Source of the DNA: Actinacidiphila glaucinigra
Lineage (GTDB): Bacteria > Actinomycetota > Actinomycetes > Streptomycetales > Streptomycetaceae
Length of the DNA: 52,756 nt
Direction: 5' to 3'
Assembly: GCF_900188405.1 (NCBI RefSeq)
Contig: NZ_FZOF01000042.1
Location: 1-52,756, forward strand
The notes beneath the pieces are model-generated. The model was not told the origin of the DNA. It did not search any database and saw only the letters and a list, made by a program, of their open reading frames with translations. Shown here in pieces: positions 16,860-25,335 of the stretch (position 1 is its first letter; every line of letters starts with the position of its first letter). The translations under genes were made by a program, and so were the position numbers.

Positions 16860-17792
16860 GTGACTCGACGCCTGATGCTCCTGGACACCGCCAGCCTCTA
16901 CTTCCGCGCGTACTTCGGCGTGCCCGACTCGGTGCGCGCGCCGGACGGCACGCCCGTCAACGCCGTGCGGGGGCTGCTGGACTTCATCGCCCGGCTGGTC
17001 GCCGACCACTCCCCCGACGACCTGGTGGCCTGCATGGACGCGGACTGGCGGCCGCAGTGGCGGGTGGACCTCATCCCCTCGTACAAGGCGCACCGCGTCG
17101 CCGAGGAGGTGCCCGGCGGCTCGGACGTCGAGGAGGTGCCGGACACCCTGTCCCCGCAGGTCCCGGTGATCGAGGCGGTGCTGGACGCGCTGGGGATCGC
17201 CCGGGTGGGCGTCGCCGGCTACGAGGCGGACGACGTGATCGGCACCCTGACGGGCCTGGCGCCGGGGCCGGTGGACATCGTCACGGGCGACCGCGACCTG
17301 TTCCAGCTGGTGGACGACGCCCGCGGGGTGCGGGTGCTCTACCCGGTCAAGGGCGTGGGCGCGCTCGACCTGGTGGACGAGGCCTGGCTGCGCGCCCGGT
17401 ACGGCGTGGACGGCCCCGGCTACGTGGACCTGGCGCTGCTGCGCGGCGACCCGAGCGACGGCCTGCCGGGCGTTCCCGGGATCGGCGAGAAGACGGCGGC
17501 CAAGCTGCTGGACGCGTACGGCGACCTGGCCGGGATCATGGCCGCCGCCCACGACCCCGCGTCCAAGGTCACCCCCGCGCAGCGCAAGCGGCTGCAGGAG
17601 GCCCGGGAGTACGTGGCGGTCGCGCCGAAGGTGGTGCGGGTGGCGTCCGACGTGCCGCTGCCGGAGTTCACCCCGGAGCTGCCGCGCGAGCCGCGCCGGC
17701 CCGAGGAGCTGGCCGCGCTGGCCGAGCGCTGGGGTCTGGGCGGCTCGCTGCAGCGGCTGCTCAGCGTGCTGGGGCCGGAACGGGCCGGGTGA
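16860..17792 (+). CDS. 5'-3' exonuclease (FEN/Pol I N-domain family)
   Basis: This 310-residue protein matches the stand-alone 5' nuclease family related to the N-terminal domain of DNA polymerase I. Metal-binding acidic residues are visible in LMLLDTASLYFRAYFG, CMDADWRPQWR, YEADDVIGTL and VTGDRDLFQLVD. The helix-hairpin-helix DNA-binding segment is GVPGIGEKTAAKLL. It probably processes flaps or RNA primers. Start GTG 16860 gives the usual N-terminus but has no Shine-Dalgarno sequence, so ATG 16875 or leaderless translation is possible. The 3' end overlaps the convergent P450 gene by 32 bp. Confidence 0.9.
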   Translation: MTRRLMLLDTASLYFRAYFGVPDSVRAPDGTPVNAVRGLLDFIARLVADHSPDDLVACMDADWRPQWRVDLIPSYKAHRVAEEVPGGSDVEEVPDTLSPQVPVIEAVLDALGIARVGVAGYEADDVIGTLTGLAPGPVDIVTGDRDLFQLVDDARGVRVLYPVKGVGALDLVDEAWLRARYGVDGPGYVDLALLRGDPSDGLPGVPGIGEKTAAKLLDAYGDLAGIMAAAHDPASKVTPAQRKRLQEAREYVAVAPKVVRVASDVPLPEFTPELPREPRRPEELAALAERWGLGGSLQRLLSVLGPERAG

Positions 17793-19119
17793 CGGCGAGC
17801 ACCTCGCGGTCGGGCTGGAGGGTGAGGCCGACGGTCGGGCGGATCTCCTCGTCGCCGGTGTCCAGGTGGAAGCGGCTGCCGAGGGTGGCCAGCACGATCA
17901 CCGCCTCGACCATCGCGAAGCGCGCCCCGAGGCAGGCCCTGGTTCCCCCGCCGAAGGGGAACCAGGTGTGGTCGGTGATCGCGTCGGGCGCCCCGTCCAG
18001 CCAGCGCTCGGGGCGGAACTCCTCCGGTTCCGGCCACCGGCGCGGGTCGCGGTGGGTGGCCCAGGGGCTGATCCAGACCTGGGTGCCCGCCGGGACGGGC
18101 TCCCCGCCCAGGGTGGCGCCCTCCTCGGCGACGGCCAGGTTGAGCCAGACCGTCGGCCGCAGGCGCAGGGTCTCCTTCACCACGGCCTCGGTCCAGCGCA
18201 GTTCCGCGTAGTCGTCGAAGCCGGGGGTGCGGCCGCCGAGCACCCGGTCCAGTTCCCCGGTGAGCGCCTCGCGCGCCTTCGGGTTGCGGGACAGCAGATA
18301 CCAGGCCCAGGTGAGTGTGGTGGCGGTGGTCTCGTGGCCGGCGTTGTAGAGGGTGACGGTCTCGTCCCTGATCTCCCTGTCGGTGAGCGGGACGCCCGCT
18401 TCGTCGACGGCGGCCAGCAACCGGCTGAGCAGGTCGTCGCGTTCGCCGCCGGCCTCGCGGCGGGCGGCGACGATCCGTGCGACCTCGGCGTCGAGGGTGT
18501 CGACGGCGGCCTTGAAGCGCAGCCGCCCCGGGGTGCGGAACCAGTCGGGCAGCATCGCGCCGAGGCCGCGGAACTCGGCGCCCATCTGCCGCTGGGCGAC
18601 GTCCATGCAGCGCCCGATGACGTCCTCGCGGACGGCGGCGTCGGTGCCGAACACCGTGCGCACGGCGATGCGCTGGGTCAGCCCGGTCATCTCGCGGCGG
18701 ATGTCGATCCGTTCGCCCCCGCTCCAGCGCTCGGCCGTCTCCCGCGCGCAGTCGGCCATCGTCGCCGCGTACGCGCGCACCTGCTTGGGCCGCACCGAGG
18801 GCTGGACGAGAGACCGCTTGCGGCGCCAGTCGTCGCCCTTGGCCACCACGACCCCTTCGCCCATCAGGTAGCGGAAGGACCATCCGAGGTCCGGCAGGGA
18901 GAAGGTGGACTCGCGGGCCGACAGCAGTTCCCCGATGAGTGCGGGATCATTGAGGAAGCGCGCGGGGGTGCGGCCCATGGCCCAGGTGACCTGCCCGGCC
19001 CCGCACTCGCGGAGCGCGGTGAAGAAGGCGAGCGGGTCCTTGGCGAACTGCGGGAGGTTCCCCAGCAGCGGCACCCCGCGCGGTCCTGCGGTGATCGCGG
19101 TGGCGGTGTCGGAACGCAT
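17761..19119 (-). CDS. Cytochrome P450
   Basis: The monooxygenase has 452 residues. The I-helix motif is AGHETTATT, the K-helix ExxR is KETLRLRP, and the heme loop FPFGGGTRACLG places the thiolate ligand at Cys396. The long, PRGVPLLGNLPQF-type N-terminus without a membrane anchor resembles the CYP102-like soluble group. As I recall, the S. coelicolor gene at this position (SCO1626) is the last gene of conservon cvn9, whereas no CvnA-D genes accompany it here. No ferredoxin gene is adjacent; one lies at 46408. The substrate is unknown. Confidence 0.92.
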   Translation of the reverse strand: MRSDTATAITAGPRGVPLLGNLPQFAKDPLAFFTALRECGAGQVTWAMGRTPARFLNDPALIGELLSARESTFSLPDLGWSFRYLMGEGVVVAKGDDWRRKRSLVQPSVRPKQVRAYAATMADCARETAERWSGGERIDIRREMTGLTQRIAVRTVFGTDAAVREDVIGRCMDVAQRQMGAEFRGLGAMLPDWFRTPGRLRFKAAVDTLDAEVARIVAARREAGGERDDLLSRLLAAVDEAGVPLTDREIRDETVTLYNAGHETTATTLTWAWYLLSRNPKAREALTGELDRVLGGRTPGFDDYAELRWTEAVVKETLRLRPTVWLNLAVAEEGATLGGEPVPAGTQVWISPWATHRDPRRWPEPEEFRPERWLDGAPDAITDHTWFPFGGGTRACLGARFAMVEAVIVLATLGSRFHLDTGDEEIRPTVGLTLQPDREVLAVTRPVPAPAR

Positions 19120-19244
19120 GTGCGCCGGCCTCCCGGGTAGCGTCTGATCGCGTCCGCCCCATCAAAATCGGCGAGCGGTGGATCGGAAACGGCGTTCGAG
19201 GATCTCGTGATCTTTCCGAGACCGGGCTGCGCAGGACGGCACGA

Positions 19245-19263
19245 ATGAGTTAGGCTTGCCTAA
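19245..19263 (+). promoter_or_regulatory. Iron box (DmdR/IdeR operator)
   Basis: ATGAGTTAGGCTTGCCTAA agrees at about 14 of 19 positions with the actinobacterial iron box TTAGGTTAGGCTCACCTAA, including the palindromic TTAGGC-TT-GCCTAA core (19250-19263). It ends 21 bp before the start of the siderophore-interacting protein gene, where DmdR1 with Fe2+ would block transcription. Confidence 0.85.
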
Positions 19264-19284
19264 CTTGATGCGAGGAGTGTGCTC

Positions 19285-20142
19285 ATGGCAGACCGTCCGG
19301 TGCGCAGGAAGCCGCAGCTCAACCGCGCGCGGGTGCAGCACGTCGAACGGCTGACCCCGCACATGATCCGCGTGGTGCTCGGCGGTGAGGGCCTCACGGG
19401 GTTCCCCGTGGGCGAGTACAGCGACCACTACATCAAGCTGCTCTTCCCGGCCGAGGGCGTGCGCTACCCCGAGCCGTTCGACATCCAGCGGATCCGCGCC
19501 GACTTCCCCCGCGACCAGTGGCCGCGCATCCGGACGTACACGGTGCGCCGCTGGAACGCGGAGGCACGCGAGCTGACGGTCGACTTCGTGTACCACGGCG
19601 ACGAGGGCCTGGCCGGCCCGTGGGCCGCCCGCGTCCGGCCCGGCGAGGAGGTGCTCTTCCTCGGCCCCGGCGGCGCCTACGCACCCGACTCCGCCGCCGA
19701 CTGGCATCTGCTCGTGGGCGACGAGAGCGCGCTGCCGGCGATCGCCGCCTCGCTGGAGCGGCTGCCCGAGGGCGCTCCCGCCCGGGTGTTCGTCGAGGTC
19801 TCCGGCCCGGAGGAGGAGCAGAAGCTCTCCACGCCCGGTGACGCCGAGGTCGTCTGGGTGCACCGGGGCTCCGGCCGGGTCGGCGAGGAACTGGTCCGTC
19901 TCGTGGCCGGGCTGGAGTTCCCGCCGGGTGACGTGCAGGCCTTCGTCCACGGCGAGGCGGGCTTCGTCAAGCGGCTCCGCCACCTGCTACGGGTCGAACT
20001 CGGGGTGCCGCGCGAGCGGCTGTCGATCTCGGGCTACTGGCGCACCGGTCACGACGAGGACGGCTGGCAGGCCTCCAAGCCGGACTGGAACCGCCGGATC
20101 GAGGAGGAGCAGGAGACCCCGCCGCAGGCCCTCGCCTCCTGA
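19285..20142 (+). CDS. Siderophore-interacting protein, FAD-dependent ferric reductase
   Basis: This protein of 285 residues has the ViuB/SIP fold. The N-terminal FAD-binding barrel contains RIRTYTVRRWNAEARELTVDF, with the flavin-binding RxYT motif, and GPGGAYAP. The C-terminal NAD(P)H-binding lobe begins WHLLVGDESALPAIAASLE, and GYWRTGHDED closes the SIP domain. It reduces ferric siderophores in the cytoplasm to release iron. ATG 19285 has GAGGAG seven bases upstream; an in-frame GTG six bases earlier is badly spaced. The iron box just upstream predicts induction by iron starvation. Confidence 0.93.
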   Translation: MADRPVRRKPQLNRARVQHVERLTPHMIRVVLGGEGLTGFPVGEYSDHYIKLLFPAEGVRYPEPFDIQRIRADFPRDQWPRIRTYTVRRWNAEARELTVDFVYHGDEGLAGPWAARVRPGEEVLFLGPGGAYAPDSAADWHLLVGDESALPAIAASLERLPEGAPARVFVEVSGPEEEQKLSTPGDAEVVWVHRGSGRVGEELVRLVAGLEFPPGDVQAFVHGEAGFVKRLRHLLRVELGVPRERLSISGYWRTGHDEDGWQASKPDWNRRIEEEQETPPQALAS

Positions 20143-20237
20143 CACCGCGTCGCGGGGCACGCCGGCGACGAACGCCCCGGTCGGCGTGCCCAGAGAGCAC
20201 CTGCGCGCACGTCGGTCGGTACTGGGACACTGACCAC

Positions 20238-20465
20238 ATGGCCGCACCCGAACCCGAACCCTCCCCGCTTCCGGGCCTGATGCCCGAGGCGCAGCCGGCC
20301 GGGGAGCGTCCGCGTGTCCTCTGCGCCGACTGCCACCGGCCCCTGAGCGCCCACGACGCCCGGCTGTGGGGCCGGGGCCGCGGCTGCCGGCGCAAGCACG
20401 GGCTCGACGCGGCCCCGCGCATCGGACGCTTCGACGTCGAACAGGACCGGCTGCCGGGTATGTGA
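20238..20465 (+). CDS. DUF6011-type small zinc-binding protein
   Basis: The protein has 75 residues. Its core VLCADCHRPLSAHDARLWGRGRGCRRKHG resembles DUF6011, a short treble-clef-like zinc domain with CxxC and a later Cys/His pair. The N-terminal 25 residues are proline- and glutamate-rich. ATG 20238 is the only good start. The family is common in Streptomyces, where its role is unknown. It lies 95 bp after the siderophore gene and 152 bp before the hydrolase gene. Confidence 0.72.
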   Translation: MAAPEPEPSPLPGLMPEAQPAGERPRVLCADCHRPLSAHDARLWGRGRGCRRKHGLDAAPRIGRFDVEQDRLPGM

Positions 20466-20617
20466 AGCCCCGCCGCACCGGGCGGCGCGGCGAGCTCCTA
20501 CGGTTCAACCATGCAGCCCACACCCCGAAACCGCGTCTCCGGCGACCTCGCCCAGGACCGCCTCGCCCCTGCCGTCGTACCCTCGGCGCCGGCCACCGGC
20601 CCCCTGGGAGGCCGGAA

Positions 20618-21559
20618 GTGACACAGCGTGGGGAACGCGCCGCGGGCGCGATCGTCGGATCGGCCGTCGGCGACGCGCTCGGCGCGCCCTTCGAGTTCGG
20701 CCCGGAGGGCGCGTTCTCCGTGCGCTTCCCGGAACCGGGCGCGGGTGGCGAGATGTGCGGGGGCGGCGGCTGGGATCCCGGGGAGGCCACGGACGACACG
20801 CAGATGGCGGTGCTCGTCGCCGACTCCCTGCTGGAGCGGGGCGCGCTGGAGCTGCCCGACGTCTTCGCGCGCTTCGTGCGCTGGGCGGCCGCCGACCCCA
20901 AGGACATCGGTCTGCAGACCGAGGTGGTGCTCACCTCCGGCGATCCCTGGAACCTGGCCGCGGCACTGCACTTCCAGACGCATCACCGCGCCGCGGGCAA
21001 CGGCGCCCTGATGCGCGCCGCGCCCGCCGCCGTCCACTTCGCCGGACACGGAAGGACGGCCTCGCTCGACGCCGCACGCAGGATCGCCGCCCTCACCCAC
21101 GGCGACCGCGCCGCCTGGGAGGGCAGCGCGATCCTGCACGACCTCGTACGGGTCGCCCTCGACGGCGGCGATCCCGTCGCCCCGGCGGTCGTGGCCGACG
21201 CCCTGGCGCAGGTGCCCGAGCCCTTCCACGAGCGGTGGGCAGCCGTCCTCGCACCCGACTGGCACCCGGGCCTGGCCACGGAGTTCAACGGCGCGGTCTG
21301 GCCCTGCCTCGGCTCCGCGGTCTGGGCCGTACGGACCACCGGTGGCTTCGAGGCCGCGCTGCGCGCCGCGGTCGACCTGGGCGGCGACACGGACACCGTC
21401 GCCGCCGTCACGGGCACCCTCGCCGGCGCGGCGTACGGCCTGGCCGCCGTACCGGGCCGCTGGACGGCCGCACTGCACGTGCCGATGCCCGGCAGCCCGG
21501 GTCGCGTGCTGCGCCTGGCGGACCTGGTCGCCCTGTCCGCCCGGCTCACCGGGGACTGA
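20618..21559 (+). CDS. ADP-ribosylglycohydrolase (DraG/ARH family)
   Basis: This protein of 313 residues belongs to the all-helical ADP-ribosylglycohydrolase family. Dinuclear magnesium ligands are expected in the two conserved motifs seen here, TDDTQMAV near residue 55 and GGDTDTVAAVTGTLAGA near residue 255. The N-terminal GAIVGSAVGDALGAPFEF is diagnostic. GTG 20618 is chosen with GGGAGG seven bases upstream. The enzyme removes ADP-ribose from modified proteins or nucleic acids; the target is unknown. Its stop is convergent with the TetR gene, with 12 bp between. Confidence 0.9.
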   Translation: MTQRGERAAGAIVGSAVGDALGAPFEFGPEGAFSVRFPEPGAGGEMCGGGGWDPGEATDDTQMAVLVADSLLERGALELPDVFARFVRWAAADPKDIGLQTEVVLTSGDPWNLAAALHFQTHHRAAGNGALMRAAPAAVHFAGHGRTASLDAARRIAALTHGDRAAWEGSAILHDLVRVALDGGDPVAPAVVADALAQVPEPFHERWAAVLAPDWHPGLATEFNGAVWPCLGSAVWAVRTTGGFEAALRAAVDLGGDTDTVAAVTGTLAGAAYGLAAVPGRWTAALHVPMPGSPGRVLRLADLVALSARLTGD

Positions 21560-21571
21560 CCCCGGGCTTCG

Positions 21572-22249
21572 TCACACCGCCGGCAGTGCCTCGGCCGCGC
21601 GGTGCAGGGCGGCCAGGACGCCGTCCGGGCAGCCGGCGACGCGCAGCGCCGCGTCGGCGGTCGCGGAGGCGAAGGCGGCCGCGTCGGGGATCGGGCTGTC
21701 GCGCCGGATGAGGATGACGCCCTCGATGAGGCCGAAGACGAGGTCGGCGCGGACCGCGAGACCTTCGGCTGGCAGCGCGGCGCCCGGGGCCGTCGCGGCC
21801 AGCAGGGCGGCGTACGCGGCCTTCAGCTCGTCCCGGACGGCACGGAAGCCGCCGAAGCGCCCGGCGCGGACCTCGGGGAGCAGGTAGAGCGCGCCGAGGT
21901 TGTGCGCGCCGCCGCACAGCAGGGCGACGTCCGCCCGGCACAGCGCCCACAGCCGGGCCTCGGCGGGGGCGTCCGTGCGGGCGACGAGCGAGTGCGCGAG
22001 GTCCAGGGACGGGCGGACGGTGCCTTCCAGCAGCGCGGCGAGCAGGTCCTCCTTGCCGCCGAAGTAGTGGTACATCGAGGCCTGCCGCATCCCGGCGCGC
22101 TCGGCGACGGCGCGGGTGGTGGTGGCCGCGTACCCCTGCGTGGTGAAGAGTTCCGCCGCGGCGGTCAGCAGTTCCTCGCGGGCGGTCAGGCCGCTGTCCG
22201 GCCGCGCCTGCGCACGCGGGCGCCCGACGCGCCGTCCCGTGGTGCTCAC
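21572..22249 (-). CDS. TetR-family transcriptional regulator
   Basis: The protein has 225 residues. The N-terminal helix-turn-helix reads REELLTAAAELFTTQGYAATTTRAVAERAGMRQASMYHYFGGKEDLLAALL (shown in part: about residues 26-75), the classic TetR pattern ending in YHYF. The ligand-binding domain has no recognisable subfamily signature. GTG 22249 has GAGG eight bases upstream. The nearest divergent gene is none, since helY lies downstream on the same strand region, so the target is not obvious. Confidence 0.9.
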   Translation of the reverse strand: MSTTGRRVGRPRAQARPDSGLTAREELLTAAAELFTTQGYAATTTRAVAERAGMRQASMYHYFGGKEDLLAALLEGTVRPSLDLAHSLVARTDAPAEARLWALCRADVALLCGGAHNLGALYLLPEVRAGRFGGFRAVRDELKAAYAALLAATAPGAALPAEGLAVRADLVFGLIEGVILIRRDSPIPDAAAFASATADAALRVAGCPDGVLAALHRAAEALPAV

Positions 22250-22320
22250 GCCCCGATCCTCGCACAACCGCTGCGGCGCGGTAGGCGGTCGGCCGACGTG
22301 CTTCGCGGGCGGGCGGGACC

Positions 22321-22348
22321 CGGCGCGCCGCCCGGAGGCGGCGCGCCG
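22321..22348 (-). terminator. Terminator hairpin after helY
   Basis: CGGCGCGCCGCC (22321-22332) pairs perfectly with GGCGGCGCGCCG (22337-22348) around a CGGA loop. It lies six bases past the helicase stop. Confidence 0.8.
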
Positions 22349-22354
22349 CGGTCG

Positions 22355-25186
22355 TCAGCCCACCGAGGAGTACGCGACGACGCCGCGCAGCAGCGCGTCG
22401 ACGGCCTTGCGGGCGTTGCGGCGCACCGGGCTGCCCTCGGGGGCGGCACCGGCGATCTGGCCGAGGACGTCGATGAGCTGCTTCGTCCAGCGCACGAAGT
22501 CGCCCGCCGGCATGTCGACGTCGCGCAGCACCGCGTCCAGGCCGTGCCCGGAGGCCCAGCGGTGGGCGGCCCAGGCGAAGCCCAGGTCGGGTTCGCGCTG
22601 GCCGACGCCTTCGGCCTGGTTGATCCGGTGCTCCTCCTCCAGGGCGTCGAGGCGGCCCCAGATGCGGACCATCTCGCCGAGTGCCTGCTGGGCGCCGCCC
22701 GACGGCAGCCGCGGCGGCATGGCGTCGTCCGCGGAGCGGGACTCGTAGACGAGCGCCGAGGCGCAGGCGGCGAGGTCCGCGGGACCGAGGTCGTCCCACA
22801 CGCCGTCGCGGAGGCACTCGCTGGCCAGGAGGTCGAGCTCGCCGTAGAGCCGGGCCAGCCGGCGGCCGTCCGCGGTGACCTTGTCGGCCTCGAGGTAGCC
22901 GAGGTCGGTGAGCAGGGCGCAGATGCGGTCGAAGGTGCGGGCGATGGTGTTGGTGCGGCCTTCGATGCGGCGCTCGAGCTGCTTGGTGTCGCGCTGCAGC
23001 CGCTGGTAGCGCTCGGCCCAGCGGGCGTGGTCCTCGCGCTCGTCGCAGCCGTGGCAGGGGTGCGAGCGGATCTCGGTGCGCAGCCGGGCGATCTCGGTGT
23101 CGTCCGCGGCGGCCGAGCGCTGGCGGCGCTGGCGCTGCGGCGCGATGCCGGCCGTACCGGCCTTGGAGCGCATGGCGGAGGCCAGGTCGCGCCGGGACTG
23201 GGGGCTGCGCGGGTTGAAGGACTTGGGGATGCGCATCCGGTCCAGCGCCTCGACCGGCACCGGGAAGTCGATCTGTGCGAGCCGCTTGACCTGCCGCTCC
23301 GCGGTGAGCACCAGCGGGCGGGGGCCGTCGTGGTGGAACTGGTCGTGCCGGCTGTGGTGACCGGGGCTGCGCCCGGCGGGCACGCCCGGGTCGAGGACCA
23401 GGGCCAGGCCGGCGAACTTGCCGGCCGGGACGTGGATGATGTCGCCCGGGCGGAGCTTCTCCAGCGCTTCGGCGGCGGCCGCCCTGCGCTGGTTGGCGCC
23501 CTGCCGGGACAGGTCGGCCTCGCGGTCCTTCAGCTGCCTGCGCAGCGACATGTACTCGTCGAAGTCACCGAGGTGGCAGGTCATGGAGGCGCGGTAGCCG
23601 TCCAGACCCTCCTCGTTGCGCTGCACCTGGCGGGAGATGCCGACCACCGAGCGGTCGGCCTGGAACTGCGCGAACGAGGTCTCCAGCAGCTCCCGCGAGC
23701 GGTGCCGCCCGAACTGGCCGACGAGGTTGACGGCCATGTTGTACGAGGGCTTGAAGGAGGACCGCAGCGGATACGTACGCGTGCCGGCCAGCCCCGCCAG
23801 GTGGACGGGGTCGAAGCCGCGCTGCCACAGCACGACCGCGTGGCCCTCCACGTCGATGCCGCGGCGTCCGGCACGGCCGGTGAGCTGCGTGTACTCGCCG
23901 GGGGTGACGTCGGCGTGGGTCTCGCCGTTCCACTTGACGAGCTTCTCCAGGACCACGGAGCGGGCGGGCATGTTGATGCCCAGCGCCAGCGTCTCGGTGG
24001 CGAAGACGGCCTTGACCAGGCCCTTCACGAAGAGCTCCTCGACGACCTCCTTGAAGGTCGGCAGCATGCCGGCGTGGTGCGCGGCGATGCCACGCTCCAG
24101 GCCCTCCAGCCACTCGAAGTAGCCCAGGACGTTCAGGTCCTCGTCGGGGATGGACTTGGTGCGCTCCTCGACGATGGCGCGGACCTTGGCCCGGTTCTCC
24201 TCGTTGTTGAGCCGCAGGCCCGCGTAGAGGCACTGCTGCACGGCCGACTCGCAGCCGGCCCGGCTGAAGATGAACGTGATCGCGGGCAGCAGCCCTTCCG
24301 CGTCCAGCCGCTCGATGACCTCGACGCGGCTGGGCGTCCAGATCCTGCGCTGCTGGCGGCGGTCGCGCTCGCGGTCGGCCTCGCGCACCTTGCCGCCGCG
24401 CCGGTCGCGGCCGTTGAAGGATCGCTGGTTCTCCATCCGGGCCAGCCGCACCAGGTCGGGGTTGACGGCGCGCTGCGCGCCCGGGCCGGCGCCCCGCTTC
24501 TCCTCGAACAGGTCGTACATCCGGCGGCTCGCCAGGACGTGCTGCCACAGCGGCACCGGGCGGTGCTCGGAGACGATGACCTGGGTGTCGCCGCGGACGG
24601 TGTCGAGCCAGTCGCCGAACTCCTCGGCGTTGGAGACGGTCGCGGAGAGCGAGACCAGGGTCACGGACTGCGGGAGGTGGATGATGACCTCCTCCCAGAC
24701 CGCGCCGCGGAAGCGGTCGGAGAGGTAGTGCACCTCGTCCATGACCACGTAGCCGAGGCCGTCGAGGGCCTGGGAGCCCGCGTACAGCATGTTGCGGAGC
24801 ACCTCGGTGGTCATGACCACGATCGGCGCGTCCCCGTTGACGCTGTTGTCGCCGGTCAGCAGACCGACCCGCTCGGCGCCGTAGCGCTTGACGAGGTCGG
24901 TGAACTTCTGGTTCGACAGCGCCTTGATGGGGGTGGTGTAGAAGCACTTGCGGCCCTCGCCGAGGGCCAGGTGGACGGCGAACTCGCCCACGATGGTCTT
25001 GCCGGAGCCGGTGGGTGCCGCCACCAGCACGCCCTTGCCGGCCTCGAGGGCCTGACAGGCCTCGATCTGGAAGGGGTCCAGCCCGAAGTCGTACAGCTCG
25101 CGGAAGCCCGCGAGTGCGGTGGCCTGCTCAGCGGCGCGGAGCCTGGACGCGGCGTAACGCTCGGCGGGAGACATCTCGTCGTTCAT
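22355..25186 (-). CDS. helY: Ski2-like DEVH-box helicase HelY
   Basis: This 943-residue superfamily 2 helicase belongs to the Ski2/Mtr4-like group found across actinobacteria. Walker A is APTGSGKT (57-64), the box is MDEVHYLSD, motif III is SLSATVSN and motif VI is LTGRAGRRGID. The C-terminal third has the DSHCT-type helical domain and a CHGC pair in RSHPCHGCDEREDHARW. It probably unwinds structured RNA for processing or decay; the mycobacterial name helY is used for this group. ATG 25186 gives the conserved start, but no strong Shine-Dalgarno sequence precedes it. An open frame continues upstream without similarity. Confidence 0.92.
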   Translation of the reverse strand: MNDEMSPAERYAASRLRAAEQATALAGFRELYDFGLDPFQIEACQALEAGKGVLVAAPTGSGKTIVGEFAVHLALGEGRKCFYTTPIKALSNQKFTDLVKRYGAERVGLLTGDNSVNGDAPIVVMTTEVLRNMLYAGSQALDGLGYVVMDEVHYLSDRFRGAVWEEVIIHLPQSVTLVSLSATVSNAEEFGDWLDTVRGDTQVIVSEHRPVPLWQHVLASRRMYDLFEEKRGAGPGAQRAVNPDLVRLARMENQRSFNGRDRRGGKVREADRERDRRQQRRIWTPSRVEVIERLDAEGLLPAITFIFSRAGCESAVQQCLYAGLRLNNEENRAKVRAIVEERTKSIPDEDLNVLGYFEWLEGLERGIAAHHAGMLPTFKEVVEELFVKGLVKAVFATETLALGINMPARSVVLEKLVKWNGETHADVTPGEYTQLTGRAGRRGIDVEGHAVVLWQRGFDPVHLAGLAGTRTYPLRSSFKPSYNMAVNLVGQFGRHRSRELLETSFAQFQADRSVVGISRQVQRNEEGLDGYRASMTCHLGDFDEYMSLRRQLKDREADLSRQGANQRRAAAAEALEKLRPGDIIHVPAGKFAGLALVLDPGVPAGRSPGHHSRHDQFHHDGPRPLVLTAERQVKRLAQIDFPVPVEALDRMRIPKSFNPRSPQSRRDLASAMRSKAGTAGIAPQRQRRQRSAAADDTEIARLRTEIRSHPCHGCDEREDHARWAERYQRLQRDTKQLERRIEGRTNTIARTFDRICALLTDLGYLEADKVTADGRRLARLYGELDLLASECLRDGVWDDLGPADLAACASALVYESRSADDAMPPRLPSGGAQQALGEMVRIWGRLDALEEEHRINQAEGVGQREPDLGFAWAAHRWASGHGLDAVLRDVDMPAGDFVRWTKQLIDVLGQIAGAAPEGSPVRRNARKAVDALLRGVVAYSSVG

Positions 25187-25264
25187 CTTGAAAACGAGAC
25201 TACCGGGCCGCACTGACAGTCGACATGATCTTTTTGCCGAAGCAAAACCCACGGCGCGGGAACC

Positions 25265-25300
25265 GGGCGTGTCGCGGGGACCGGCCCCCGCGACGCGCCC
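25265..25300 (-). terminator. Terminator hairpin after the binding lipoprotein gene
   Basis: GGGCGTGTCGCGGGG (25265-25279) pairs with CCCCGCGACGCGCCC (25286-25300) with one mismatch and a six-base loop. It lies 36 bp beyond the stop of the lipoprotein gene. Confidence 0.75.
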
Positions 25301-25335
25301 CCGCACCCGTGCTCCGCGCCCGACCTGCGGGCGGC

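Noticed and set aside
21602..25216. Plus-strand open frame of 1204 codons
   Set aside because: It runs antisense to TetR and helY, has no domain, and its existence is explained by high GC content in the opposite frame.
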